Of a DNA stretch of 29,689 bases, positions 1 to 8,428 are shown one piece after another. Positions within the stretch are counted from its first letter, which is position 1. Each line of letters begins with the position of its first letter. Under the pieces are notes generated by a model, which saw only the letters and a program-made list of their open reading frames with translations, was not told the DNA's origin and ran no database searches. The translations under genes were made by a program, and so were the position numbers. The stretch lies in the IMG/VR virus record IMGVR_UViG_3300025759_000464, positions 1-29,689 of that record; one strand, given 5' to 3'. This stretch comes from a virus.

Positions 1-202
1 AAGTTTCTGATAATATTTCTAATATTTTATTAAAAGCTTTTACTGCAAGATTAGCTTTAAAAATACTATTTAAACTAAACATTGATTTACCTGCAGCTTT
101 AGCTCCTTCTTGTATACCTTTAAGACCTAAACCTACTGTTTGTAGATTTTTTTCAGCATCTTTAGCTTTTACGTTAATTTCAATATCTATTTCTTTAGCC
201 AT
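1..202 (-). CDS. Tail tape measure protein, N-terminal part (cut by window edge)
   Basis: Only the first 67 codons are inside the window; the gene continues past position 1. The visible sequence begins MAKEIDIEINVKAKDAEKNL and continues as an amphipathic, Lys/Ala-rich helix followed by a more hydrophobic stretch (about residues 43-64). This is the usual beginning of phage tape measure proteins, which set tail length and form a helical bundle inside the tube. The ATG overlaps the stop of the preceding 46-aa gene (TAATG), so translation is probably coupled. Position at the end of the tail module, after chaperone and tail-tip genes, fits. The fold cannot be confirmed without the rest of the gene. 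Confidence 0.72.
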   Translation of the reverse strand, partial: MAKEIDIEINVKAKDAEKNLQTVGLGLKGIQEGAKAAGKSMFSLNSIFKANLAVKAFNKILEILSET

Positions 203-342
203 TATTTGTTCTTTTTAAATTGTTCGTATGCTTCTTTTATTGTTTCTGGCATTTTATTTTTACCAAGTGCTATATCTATATACTTGCCAGATATTCCTTC
301 TTGCTTTGCTAATCTTAATAATTCTAGTACATTTCCTAACAT
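202..342 (-). CDS. Small hypothetical protein upstream of the tape measure gene (46 aa)
   Basis: A 46-codon frame starting MLGNVLELLRLAKQEG and ending in a basic KKNK tail. It overlaps the end of the glycosyltransferase-like gene by 7 nt and the start of the tape measure gene by 1 nt (TAATG). Such tight overlaps on both sides support it as a translated gene even though it is short. It looks soluble and mostly helical, with no transmembrane segment. A role in tail assembly is suggested only by position next to the tape measure gene; the true chaperone pair is recognised elsewhere (8425-9173). Confidence 0.6.
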   Translation of the reverse strand: MLGNVLELLRLAKQEGISGKYIDIALGKNKMPETIKEAYEQFKKNK

Positions 343-1220
343 GTCGCTTCTAATACTTGCTTATAATAATAATAATTACAATGGGTTTTTGTTATATTGA
401 GATCTGATGGTGGGCTCTGGTTTTGCCAGTCTGATTTTCTAAAAAATCCTTTATGCTTATCTAAAACACCTGCATTATGTAAAATTTTTTTATTTTGTAA
501 CCTTTCTATTTTATCAGTAGACCATGCAAAGTCTAATCGCTTTGTTATTTCTGTTTTATATCCCTTTTTCCAGAACATCCACAAAGTAGCCCACATTTCA
601 GCTGTCCATGCTTGTATAGGGTATGACTCTTTGTACTTTTCTTTGTGTGTTTGATTGTATTGTCTCATAGCACGATAAAGTGCATTAGAAGTAACGTAAA
701 CGTTTTTCCAAAAATTACTATCTGTTCCTGTAAATATGTATTGAGCTCCTCCTGATGATTCTTTTTTATTTTCTACAATTCTTTTATCTATTTTTCCTGC
801 TTCACACATAATATCTAAAATTCCCTCTCCTTTAGATGCTATGTAATCATAACCTATATAACTTTTAGTGTCTGATAACCACACTTTGTCTTTAGAGAAT
901 TCCCCTAACGGTTCAATAAGAACAGTATCAGCATCCGCATAATAATATTGATGACCTACAGTACACCCACAACTTCCAAAATACTTACTCATTAAGTAAG
1001 GTTTTATAGCTGGTGCATAAACTTCTTGTTTATATGGATAACTAATAAAGTTTACGTGATTGTATTTTGTTCTTAATTTATTAAATTTATATTCCCCAGT
1101 ATCACCTAAAAGAATTATAATATCAAAAGGACTAACTCCGTTTTTTAAATATGAATGTATCATAGTGTCTACTTGCCACTCATAATATTTAATCTCTGGT
1201 TGTGCTGATATATATTTCAT
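336..1220 (-). CDS. Glycosyltransferase-like protein in the tail module
   Basis: A 294-aa protein with a nucleotide-sugar transferase layout. A beta-strand-rich N-terminus (FDIIILLGD, residues 32-40) is followed by YYYADADTVLIEPL (residues 92-105), where D96-A-D98 is a plausible DxD metal/sugar-nucleotide motif. A later Trp-rich segment (about residues 202-217, AWTAEMWATLWMFW) and ILHNAG (about residues 247-252) resemble the acceptor side of GT families such as the peptidyl-serine/hydroxyproline glycosyltransferases. It starts one base after the stop of the 1760-aa adhesin and overlaps the next small gene by 7 nt, so it is part of the tail operon. Inference: it may glycosylate the neighbouring tail protein or another virion component. 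It has no signal peptide or membrane segment. The family assignment is from motif resemblance only. Confidence 0.6.
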   Translation of the reverse strand: MKYISAQPEIKYYEWQVDTMIHSYLKNGVSPFDIIILLGDTGEYKFNKLRTKYNHVNFISYPYKQEVYAPAIKPYLMSKYFGSCGCTVGHQYYYADADTVLIEPLGEFSKDKVWLSDTKSYIGYDYIASKGEGILDIMCEAGKIDKRIVENKKESSGGAQYIFTGTDSNFWKNVYVTSNALYRAMRQYNQTHKEKYKESYPIQAWTAEMWATLWMFWKKGYKTEITKRLDFAWSTDKIERLQNKKILHNAGVLDKHKGFFRKSDWQNQSPPSDLNITKTHCNYYYYKQVLEATC

Positions 1221-1221
1221 A

Positions 1222-4200
1222 TTATGGACATGCTGGACAACTTGTCGGTCCTGTTAAAGTATTTGTTGATGAATTCCAGAAATAATATTCCCCAAAGTTT
1301 ACAGAGAAATATCTATCACTACCATATAGTGCAGTACAAGTATTATTTGTATATATAACTGTAGCTGTTGAAATATCATTGCTATCCATGTAAATAGTTC
1401 CTGTTCTAGTTGTATTACAACATACAGTTTCTGCATCTATTGTTGATGCGTACATTACTTGACTTCCACAACTGATTGTTGTTGTAGTAGTTGTAGTTGT
1501 AGTTGTAGTACAAGAACCAGTAATTGAACCATAACTTGTAGGTGTTTCTACATAATCTGTACCTTGTATGTCATAACAATTAGAACCATCAGTTGAAATT
1601 GTAATATCTATATCACCTACTTGATAACCTGCGTCTAATTGTACATAAGTTACAAATGAATCACTTTGTCTTTCTACTACAAACACATTATCATCTGGAA
1701 CTACTACTGGACATCCTGTTTCTCCTGTATCTGTTACTGTACCTACTGAAGCTCCTGTTTGTGTTATACCTACTACAATATAATCTATTCCTCTTGCTTG
1801 AACTCTTCTGTTTGTTGGAAGTGTAATTGCAGTTGTAGTTTCACCTGTTCTATATCCAAATGTATTGTCTGTACATTTTTTAAGATCGTAGTAATAATCA
1901 CCTGTACAATCGTTACAAGTATTAAATCTAGGATAATCATAAGTTAATATATCATTTACACATGTTTGTGAATCTACCCAAGCAGTATCTTGATTTCCAG
2001 ATGTAAACTGTGGATTACTATAACAATCACCATTATATTCAACTACTGATGGGAATGAATCCGTACTATTACCAAATTTAACTGTTGAGTCTAAACCTGT
2101 TAAACAATCTGTATACTGTCTCCAAACACTTAATGTAGGTTTAGTTGGTGCAACACACGCTGGCGGCTCTGGTTTAGTAGGACATAAGTCTGCATTCTCC
2201 CATACCTGCAAGCTAGCTGGTTCGTAATATCTGTAATTTACTAAATCTGTATAAAAACCTTCTGGTGCTCTATTAGTAGTTCCCACATTTGCAGCACTTG
2301 TGTACATATGGTCATTAGATGTAGCCGAAGTTAATGTTTTGTTATTATCAAAATAATAAAACCCTTGTACTCCTCCTTCATCACAATAGTCTTGTAATGG
2401 ATTAAATCCTTGTCCTAAATAAAATAACACGTTTGCATCTACACAAGTTGTACATACACTAAAGCTAGTTCCATTCCAATATCTTCTTTTTGTGTTGTCT
2501 GAATCTAATGAATAATAACCTACTGCAGCAGATACTACTGAACAAACCCCTGTTGTAGTTGGTCCTACATAATTATAAAGCTCTGTAGCAGAACAGAAGT
2601 CACTTTGATTTACTGGATCTATATTTGCTCCATCTATATAATAAAAACCTTTGCTTTGTTCTGCTTCACATACATCATTAAATGAACTATATCTTAAATA
2701 AGCCACACTCTTGGTTTCTAAACAAGTGTCTACAGGCTCAATAACACCTGTACAATTCACACAGCCAGTTCCTTCTGGTGATCCTACTGTTATACCACTG
2801 TTAGTAGCCCAATCTGTTTCAAAGGCTGTTGAGCTAGTATAATAACATTGTCCATTTATTTCTATATAAGAACCTGTTGTAGTACTTCCCACTGTAAATG
2901 TTTCTCTTGATCTTATATATATAGTCTGTGCTTCTACTGATGTGTCTGGACATCCTGTAACTATATAGTAATTGTAAACTATTAATTGAACTTCTCCTGT
3001 TCCAAATACAGTTGTAACTGTTTGACTTGTGGTAAATGTTCCTCCTGCATTATTTACTGATGGTTTGTTTCCTACCCATTCATATCCACTATTTAACTCT
3101 ACATCTGAATTGAAGGTAAACACTGTTCCTGCCGCTTGTGACTTAACAAGACCGCTTTGATCTCCAATTATCTCATATCCTGCTGATGGTCCTGTAATGT
3201 TACTTGTATTTATTGCAAGCGTTATATCTATAAGAGTTGCAGTTGACCAAATTATGCTATGAGTATCTTCTGCTGTTATTGTTCCATCTGTTGCTACTAC
3301 TCTATAAGTTCTAGTTCCAGCTGTTGACTCTGTAAACTCTACTTGATAACAATCATTTGCATCTACACAGTATGTTGTACCTGATCCTTCTAATGCACCA
3401 CCTGACCACGTATAGCTTGTTGGTGTAAATCCACTAGCAACAGCACCTAATACTACATTGTTGTTAATTGTTTTTTGTGTCGGTCCACCTATATTAACAA
3501 AATCATCAGTTAATTGCACTGTTCCAGATAAAGTTGTGTTTACAGTTATATTTGCAGAACCCACTGTTCCCTGTGCATTTTGTATTGAAGGTCCTGATGT
3601 AAATTGATATCCGTTGTTTGGACTAACTAATGTGTTAAATGAATATAAATCTCCAGTCTGTAAAGATAATTGGTCCCCAGTTTGGTTTCCTGTAATGTTA
3701 TACCCTGATGCATCTCCTGATATAGAGTTCACTACATTTAAAGTTATTATATATTTTTTAGGAGTCCATAATACTGTGGTTGTATCACTAAATTCTTCAT
3801 CATCAAAATCATCTGTTACTGTACACGTATAAGATACATTTCCTGTATTGTTATTTGATATTGTTATTTCATCTGTTGTTAATCCTTCAGCTTCTCCCCC
3901 ACTCCATAAATAACTAGCTGTTCCAATTACGTTAAACACTTCTGTTGTTAATGTTATGTTTTCTGTTTGCTCTTTAGTTGTTGGACCGCTTATTACGACC
4001 TCTCTTACAATAGGTGTATAAAAAACATCATGTGTGTCTGCAAACTCTGCTCCATCTGAATCATCTGTTGCGGTACAAGTGTAAGTAACTGTTTGTGATG
4101 TGTTATTTGTAACAGTGATTTGTGCTGTTGTTAATCCATCTGAATTACCTTCGCCATTATCTGACCATAAATATGTTGCAGTACCATCAAACCCTAATGC

Positions 4201-6504
4201 TGTTGCTGTTAGTGTTATGTTTTGTCCTTGCTGCACTTCTTCGTTTCCAGTTATTATAAGGCTTCTTTCTAAATCACATGTTACATCTGCTGTTGGTGTA
4301 TTACCATCTACTGTACAAAAAGAAGAATCAGCCGTACATTCAAAACATGCATTAGGATCTGTTGTGGTGGTCGTAGTTGTACTAGGTGTAGAACCACCTA
4401 CAGAAACAGTTAATTCATTAATTAATTCTAACTTACTTCTTCCGTTATTAAAATCAGTTTCAATTTCATTTATAGTATAGTTTCTGTCGTTAATTGCTAT
4501 TGTATCTGAAAGAACTAACTGCTGTAGCATTTTTAAAGGTAGGTAAGCAAATACTGTAGTTAACCTTCTATCGCTTTCAAATACTTGTGAAATATAATTT
4601 TTGTAATACACTTTAAATAAAGTGTCGTTAAAATCATCTGTAGCAGTATACTCATTTAGCTCTTTTTTAAAATGTAAATTAATTAACGTTTCATCTGGAT
4701 CTATACTAAAACTATTAGAAGGTATATTGTATTCTGTTATGTCTTTAAAGTTTACATCTTCTACATCTGGACTTCCTGCATTTTTTGTAATTAAAAACCT
4801 TATGTTTGTTGCTGATGTTTGCCTGTGACTATAAAACATTAAGGGTTTACCAAAGTAAGGTGAATTGTTATCATTTACAAACCATCCAACTTGTGCACTT
4901 ATAGGTGTTGTTACATCATTTAATCTTTCAAACTTCATATGCTCAAATGGAAGCTCTACTTTATATGTTTCAGGATTAGCATCAAAATAACTATTACCTC
5001 TATACTCTTCTGTTCCCCAACTTATGTTGCTTAATTGTTCATGTTGAGTTGCTAGTTTTGTGCCAAGACCTTCATATTTAAACTCTACTTCTTTATAAGG
5101 TAACGCAACATCTACACTTGATTGTGTCGTATCTACATAATTAGTAACATCCCATACAACATCTGATTCACTATAGAACTGATCTAATGTTTTTATAACT
5201 ATAGTACCGTTATCTGTATAAGCTGTAAGATTAAACATTTTAAATATACCAGTTAAGAAATCTATAACTTTCATTTCTGGTATTTGTTGAGATATTATAA
5301 ACTGTCTTGTATTAGTAAATGAATATGTACTTGTTAAGTTGTACTCATAACCACTTCCTGAAGGATAATAAGATGGGTTTAAACTTAAACTTGTGTCTGT
5401 GTTTAAATCAAAACTTGAAGCACTAGAAGTCATATAAATTGTATATGTTCCGTTGCCTAGAGTTCCAGATAAGTTTCTAAAACTTGATGATATAGTTTTT
5501 TGGTCATATAATTCGTTACCGTTTCTATATATGGTTATTGTTGCATTTATATTTGTTGTTGCTTGTATGTCTAAAGAATATTCTAAATATCCACCATTAG
5601 GTATGTTTTGAACTACAAATCTATCTCCATAACTTGTTACTTCTGGAATTTCTTGATTGTAATTTATTTCAAACCCAGTAATCTGTTTTGTTACCTGTGT
5701 TTCTTCAAACACGTCACCTTTCTTCCTATGTAACCACATATATAAACCATAGTAAGCTTCATTAGTTATATTAAAGAAATCTGTACTAAACGTTAAACTA
5801 TATTTATCCTCTATGGCTTTTACTATAGCATCTGCTTTTATAGCATACTTTAACTCTTCCCAATAAACACCTTGATGACTAGCGTTAGAATTAGATGATC
5901 CATAATTATATAAGTTACCTCCATCTGCGTCTGGATAATCTGCAGTTTCTGATGACTGATAATAAAGTCTTGTAGTGTGTGATATTAATGGTGCTATTAT
6001 ACCTCTTGGATAATTTAATGTAGAGTTATCTGATCTTGTATATGTTTTTATTAAACCATTTGTTAATGCGTTTTTTACTGTTGTTGCATTATATGTTGTA
6101 TCAAAAGCTGTAAGGTCTAATGAACTTAAATCATCATCCCCTATTAAGTCTTTTAAATCTATTGTGTTTGCAAAGAATGTTATTCTATATGAATTAGGTT
6201 CTCCGTCTTCTAAATCTACTCCGCTTAATTTTATCTTACCAGTTTTAAATGGTCTGCTGTTTAATTCTATTACAGCATCTTTTTTTAATCTTGCATCAAA
6301 TCCATTAGTAATAGAGTAGTTATAATAATGTTTAAATATCTTGTTGTTTGTTTTAGAAGCTGGAATATCAAACGTTCTAGAGAAGTCTACAAATATCTCT
6401 GATATATCTTTAACGTTTTGAATTGACTGAACTACATTTATAGACTCGTCATTAAACAAATCTACTCTTGTTCCTTCTATGTATAACTGCAAGTATGCTT
6501 TCAT
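1222..6504 (-). CDS. Large modular tail-tip / adhesin protein (1760 aa)
   Basis: The longest gene in the window. Residues 1-705 form a non-repetitive part starting MKAYLQLYIEGTRVDLF, probably the baseplate or tail-tip anchor. A run of seven Thr (709-715) then leads into beta-rich modules. Ig-like modules lie near 748-831, 834-916 and 1003-1089, each with GPTT/GNEE starts and YLW or YTW strands. A different module with GYNITG/GYEIIG and NNGY/NSGY motifs lies near 917-1000 and 1090-1178. Residues 1180-1660 are Cys-rich and contain a tandem duplication (about 1265-1352 and 1355-1445). A second linker of eleven Thr (1666-1676) precedes a Cys-rich C-terminal domain ending CPACP. This build is typical of phage proteins contacting the cell surface. 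The start overlaps the preceding stop by 1 nt (TAATG); the glycosyltransferase-like gene follows after 1 nt. Confidence 0.75.
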   Translation of the reverse strand: MKAYLQLYIEGTRVDLFNDESINVVQSIQNVKDISEIFVDFSRTFDIPASKTNNKIFKHYYNYSITNGFDARLKKDAVIELNSRPFKTGKIKLSGVDLEDGEPNSYRITFFANTIDLKDLIGDDDLSSLDLTAFDTTYNATTVKNALTNGLIKTYTRSDNSTLNYPRGIIAPLISHTTRLYYQSSETADYPDADGGNLYNYGSSNSNASHQGVYWEELKYAIKADAIVKAIEDKYSLTFSTDFFNITNEAYYGLYMWLHRKKGDVFEETQVTKQITGFEINYNQEIPEVTSYGDRFVVQNIPNGGYLEYSLDIQATTNINATITIYRNGNELYDQKTISSSFRNLSGTLGNGTYTIYMTSSASSFDLNTDTSLSLNPSYYPSGSGYEYNLTSTYSFTNTRQFIISQQIPEMKVIDFLTGIFKMFNLTAYTDNGTIVIKTLDQFYSESDVVWDVTNYVDTTQSSVDVALPYKEVEFKYEGLGTKLATQHEQLSNISWGTEEYRGNSYFDANPETYKVELPFEHMKFERLNDVTTPISAQVGWFVNDNNSPYFGKPLMFYSHRQTSATNIRFLITKNAGSPDVEDVNFKDITEYNIPSNSFSIDPDETLINLHFKKELNEYTATDDFNDTLFKVYYKNYISQVFESDRRLTTVFAYLPLKMLQQLVLSDTIAINDRNYTINEIETDFNNGRSKLELINELTVSVGGSTPSTTTTTTTDPNACFECTADSSFCTVDGNTPTADVTCDLERSLIITGNEEVQQGQNITLTATALGFDGTATYLWSDNGEGNSDGLTTAQITVTNNTSQTVTYTCTATDDSDGAEFADTHDVFYTPIVREVVISGPTTKEQTENITLTTEVFNVIGTASYLWSGGEAEGLTTDEITISNNNTGNVSYTCTVTDDFDDEEFSDTTTVLWTPKKYIITLNVVNSISGDASGYNITGNQTGDQLSLQTGDLYSFNTLVSPNNGYQFTSGPSIQNAQGTVGSANITVNTTLSGTVQLTDDFVNIGGPTQKTINNNVVLGAVASGFTPTSYTWSGGALEGSGTTYCVDANDCYQVEFTESTAGTRTYRVVATDGTITAEDTHSIIWSTATLIDITLAINTSNITGPSAGYEIIGDQSGLVKSQAAGTVFTFNSDVELNSGYEWVGNKPSVNNAGGTFTTSQTVTTVFGTGEVQLIVYNYYIVTGCPDTSVEAQTIYIRSRETFTVGSTTTGSYIEINGQCYYTSSTAFETDWATNSGITVGSPEGTGCVNCTGVIEPVDTCLETKSVAYLRYSSFNDVCEAEQSKGFYYIDGANIDPVNQSDFCSATELYNYVGPTTTGVCSVVSAAVGYYSLDSDNTKRRYWNGTSFSVCTTCVDANVLFYLGQGFNPLQDYCDEGGVQGFYYFDNNKTLTSATSNDHMYTSAANVGTTNRAPEGFYTDLVNYRYYEPASLQVWENADLCPTKPEPPACVAPTKPTLSVWRQYTDCLTGLDSTVKFGNSTDSFPSVVEYNGDCYSNPQFTSGNQDTAWVDSQTCVNDILTYDYPRFNTCNDCTGDYYYDLKKCTDNTFGYRTGETTTAITLPTNRRVQARGIDYIVVGITQTGASVGTVTDTGETGCPVVVPDDNVFVVERQSDSFVTYVQLDAGYQVGDIDITISTDGSNCYDIQGTDYVETPTSYGSITGSCTTTTTTTTTTTISCGSQVMYASTIDAETVCCNTTRTGTIYMDSNDISTATVIYTNNTCTALYGSDRYFSVNFGEYYFWNSSTNTLTGPTSCPACP
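1477..1509 (-). repeat. Poly-threonine codon run (11 Thr)
   Basis: Eleven consecutive ACN codons (mostly ACA/ACT) encode residues 1666-1676 of the adhesin, flanked by Cys on both sides (GSC before, ISC after). The repeat unit is a codon, so gain or loss of units would change linker length without breaking the frame. Threonine runs of this kind are common O-glycan acceptor linkers in other proteins. Confidence 0.85.
2170..2712 (-). repeat. Tandem duplicated Cys-rich module inside the adhesin
   Basis: Two adjacent modules of about 88-91 residues (1265-1352 and 1355-1445) align: SVAYLRYSSFNDVCEAE with NVLFYLGQGFNPLQDYCDE, then SKGFYYIDGAN with VQGFYYFDNNK, then VGYYSLDSDNTKRRYWN with EGFYTDLVNYRYYEP. 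The copies are diverged at DNA level, so the duplication is old. Confidence 0.7.
2971..4263 (-). repeat. Alternating Ig-like and second beta modules in the adhesin
   Basis: Residues 748-1178 hold five modules of about 80-90 residues in the order A-A-B-A-B. Type A shows ITLTA/ITLTT, TATYLWS/TASYLWS/TSYTWSG and YTCTATDD/YTCTVTDD/YRVVATDG strands. Type B shows SGYNITGNQTG against AGYEIIGDQSG and NNGYQF against NSGYEW, followed by NAQGT or NAGGT. Type A resembles PKD/Ig folds and type B resembles listerial-type beta repeats. Assignment is by eye. Confidence 0.65.
4360..4380 (-). repeat. Poly-threonine codon run (7 Thr)
   Basis: Seven ACN codons (residues 709-715 of the adhesin) follow SVGGSTPS and precede DPNACFEC. 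They mark the boundary between the anchor part and the Ig-like modules. All four ACN codons are used, so the Thr run is kept at protein level rather than being a recent simple-repeat expansion. Confidence 0.8.
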
Positions 6505-7445
6505 TATCTTACTCTATCTATATGCTCATGAGCGTGTTCAACATCTATTGTATAATTAATTAATTTATCATTAACTTTTGTTTTAAGTGTTAATGAACTG
6601 GTTACTATATCAATAGGATGGTATTCTGTACCCATATGCATCCAAACCTGTTCTGACAACATTAACTGCTTCATTACTTCATTCATCCCCTCATCTATAA
6701 AGCCTGTGTTAAGAGTCATAGTTTCTCTTCCTGATTTTTTCAGAGTTCTGTATTGATGGCTTGTTTTAAGATATGTTCCTGTTGTTGATAGATTACTGTT
6801 TTTGTATTTTTGAATTGTAGTGTTGATTTTCTCTGTGCTCTTTTTATCAAAATAAATATCTTGTAACGCTCCATACTTATTCACAAATGTTACTTTCATT
6901 GGCATATACTTTGAGCAAGGAATTCTTTGTATCGTAACTGTTACTGATGGACTTCCTACAGCTATACTTGTTGCACTTCCAGTAAAGGAATTATATACAA
7001 TATTTCCTGAAGATAATACAGGAATAAAACCACTGCCTCCTTCTGGAACATACATTAACGTGTTGTCTTGCATTAAACAAGAGGTGTTGGTTCCATCACA
7101 AAAGTTCTTGTTTGAAGAGGTGTTATAATAATCCCAATATCCATCAAATCCATCATAAGTAAACGTTCTTGTTAAACCAACTTGTGCTCCTGTAGCGTTT
7201 AATGCATCATAGAATTTAACGTTACCTCCTATTGACACTTTTTGATTTATATAAGATCCCTGATAAGTTATATCTAAATAATCTCTAGCAAGTGATGCAA
7301 TCTCATACAGTACTTCCTCTGTTGGTGTGTTTTTAATTATAGTGTATTGTGTTACTCCATTTATCTGTAATGTTAGTTCTGCAGATTCTGCTCCAGCTTG
7401 TGGGTATCTTATGTAATAAGGACTTCTTAATAATATATTTGCCAT
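6504..7445 (-). CDS. Tail-associated structural protein, function unknown (313 aa)
   Basis: Begins MANILLRSPYYIRYPQAGAE and is rich in beta-strand-like sequence, with a Cys-containing loop (NFCDGTNTSC, about residues 114-123). The C-terminal half has long polar stretches. It lies between the neck/tail-completion candidates and the 1760-aa adhesin, and its stop overlaps the adhesin start by one base, so the two are probably made together. Proteins with this start and location are common in flavobacterial and uncultured marine phages as virion proteins; a distal tail or baseplate role is likely. I see no catalytic motif. Confidence 0.6.
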   Translation of the reverse strand: MANILLRSPYYIRYPQAGAESAELTLQINGVTQYTIIKNTPTEEVLYEIASLARDYLDITYQGSYINQKVSIGGNVKFYDALNATGAQVGLTRTFTYDGFDGYWDYYNTSSNKNFCDGTNTSCLMQDNTLMYVPEGGSGFIPVLSSGNIVYNSFTGSATSIAVGSPSVTVTIQRIPCSKYMPMKVTFVNKYGALQDIYFDKKSTEKINTTIQKYKNSNLSTTGTYLKTSHQYRTLKKSGRETMTLNTGFIDEGMNEVMKQLMLSEQVWMHMGTEYHPIDIVTSSLTLKTKVNDKLINYTIDVEHAHEHIDRVR

Positions 7446-7448
7446 GTT

Positions 7449-7979
7449 CTATTGTTTTATTGTAAAATCTAAAAATTCATCTATGTCTAATCCGTATGCT
7501 TCTAATAATTCTTCTGGTAATCTTTTAAATCCTTTTTCAAAAGGTTTAGTAAAGAATAAGCTTGCTTTAATTCCTTTGTTCCAAACTGATCTAGATATTA
7601 CATATGCTGTAGACTCATAACTTGTAAATCTTCCTTTAGCATCTCTAAATTGAAATCTTCTTGCTTTTACCCATTGCTTAATTCCTCCAGACAATCCACC
7701 TTTCTTTCCAGTACCTGTTCCGAACTTAAATGGACTATTCGTTGATTCTGGATATGTGCTTGTTGCTCCTTTAACCCCTTGATCCTGAAACTTACCATAA
7801 TCTTCCATCTCAAACTTTAAGCTAAATGAATTAGGAAATACATCTACAATACCTTTTAGGGAATTATAAAGCTGTTTAGATACATTCTTATTCTTTCTAG
7901 TTAAGTTAGCTCTAGACTGACTAATAACATAATCTTTAAATGCTTCTAATGCTTTTCTTGTGTTATCTCCTTCTAACAT
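7449..7979 (-). CDS. HK97 gp10-like neck / tail-completion candidate (176 aa)
   Basis: A Lys/Arg-rich protein. The central motif YGKFQDQGVKGATS (about residues 62-75) is followed by SPFKFGTGTGKKGG and a basic segment WVKARRFQFRDAKGRF. The pattern of a conserved GxFxDxGVKG turn after an N-terminal helical region is seen in the gp10-like head-tail joining/tail completion proteins of siphoviruses, where residues near the turn contact DNA or the tube. It overlaps the preceding gene by 7 nt and is 3 nt from the next gene. The family call is moderate; a structural role is more certain. Confidence 0.55.
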   Translation of the reverse strand: MLEGDNTRKALEAFKDYVISQSRANLTRKNKNVSKQLYNSLKGIVDVFPNSFSLKFEMEDYGKFQDQGVKGATSTYPESTNSPFKFGTGTGKKGGLSGGIKQWVKARRFQFRDAKGRFTSYESTAYVISRSVWNKGIKASLFFTKPFEKGFKRLPEELLEAYGLDIDEFLDFTIKQ

Positions 7980-8428
7980 ATTGTCATATCGTTTTGTACT
8001 TGTACATCAAATGTTGCTACCCATCCTGCTAGCTTGTTTTCAAATCTATCTACAAAAGGCTCACAAGTTACATCTGCATCTACTTGATACTTTTCTGAAT
8101 ATAAATCTCCTCTTTGTAGTAATGCCATTAATCTATCTAATACTCCTAGCTGTGTGTTTAGCACATCTTGCTCATTATCATTACCTCTAAATAAATCTGT
8201 TGTTTCTTCTTTGTTTATGTCTACTATATCCATACACATAACTGAAATATTAAACGTAAGTATTTTTGGGTTTATAGTACATTGATTAACCATTACGTGA
8301 GATAAAGGAAATATTGTTTGTTTGTTCAGATCTACATTATCAAAGCTACCATATGATACGTTGTTAACGAATGGTTCTGCTTCTAGTGTTTCTTTAATCT
8401 TTGTTGTTAAATCGTAAAATCCTGTCAT
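7973..8428 (-). CDS. Tail completion / tail terminator candidate (151 aa)
   Basis: Starts MTGFYDLTTKIKETLEAEPF, with an N-terminal helix, then beta strands (PKILTFNISVMCMDIVDI) and a helix-strand C-terminal part ending in FDVQVQNDMTIC. Size and helix-strand order match phage tail terminator proteins (lambda gpU-like), which cap the tail tube, but no motif is diagnostic. The ATG overlaps the stop of the frameshifted chaperone reading frame as ATGA (8425-8428). That overlap is strong support for the -1 frame being a real upstream coding sequence. Confidence 0.5.
   Translation of the reverse strand: MTGFYDLTTKIKETLEAEPFVNNVSYGSFDNVDLNKQTIFPLSHVMVNQCTINPKILTFNISVMCMDIVDINKEETTDLFRGNDNEQDVLNTQLGVLDRLMALLQRGDLYSEKYQVDADVTCEPFVDRFENKLAGWVATFDVQVQNDMTIC

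Noticed and set aside
397-654. Plus-strand frame of 85 codons over the glycosyltransferase gene
   Set aside because: Antisense to a well-supported gene with clear motifs; no leader, no separate context.
4100-4480. Plus-strand frame of 126 codons inside the adhesin gene
   Set aside because: Mirror of a Thr-rich region (ACN codons give GTN, thus many Val in antisense); an artefact of composition.
7960-8190. Hydrophobic plus-strand frame of 76 codons
   Set aside because: Overlaps two minus-strand tail genes completely; a hydrophobic look comes from antisense AT-rich codons.
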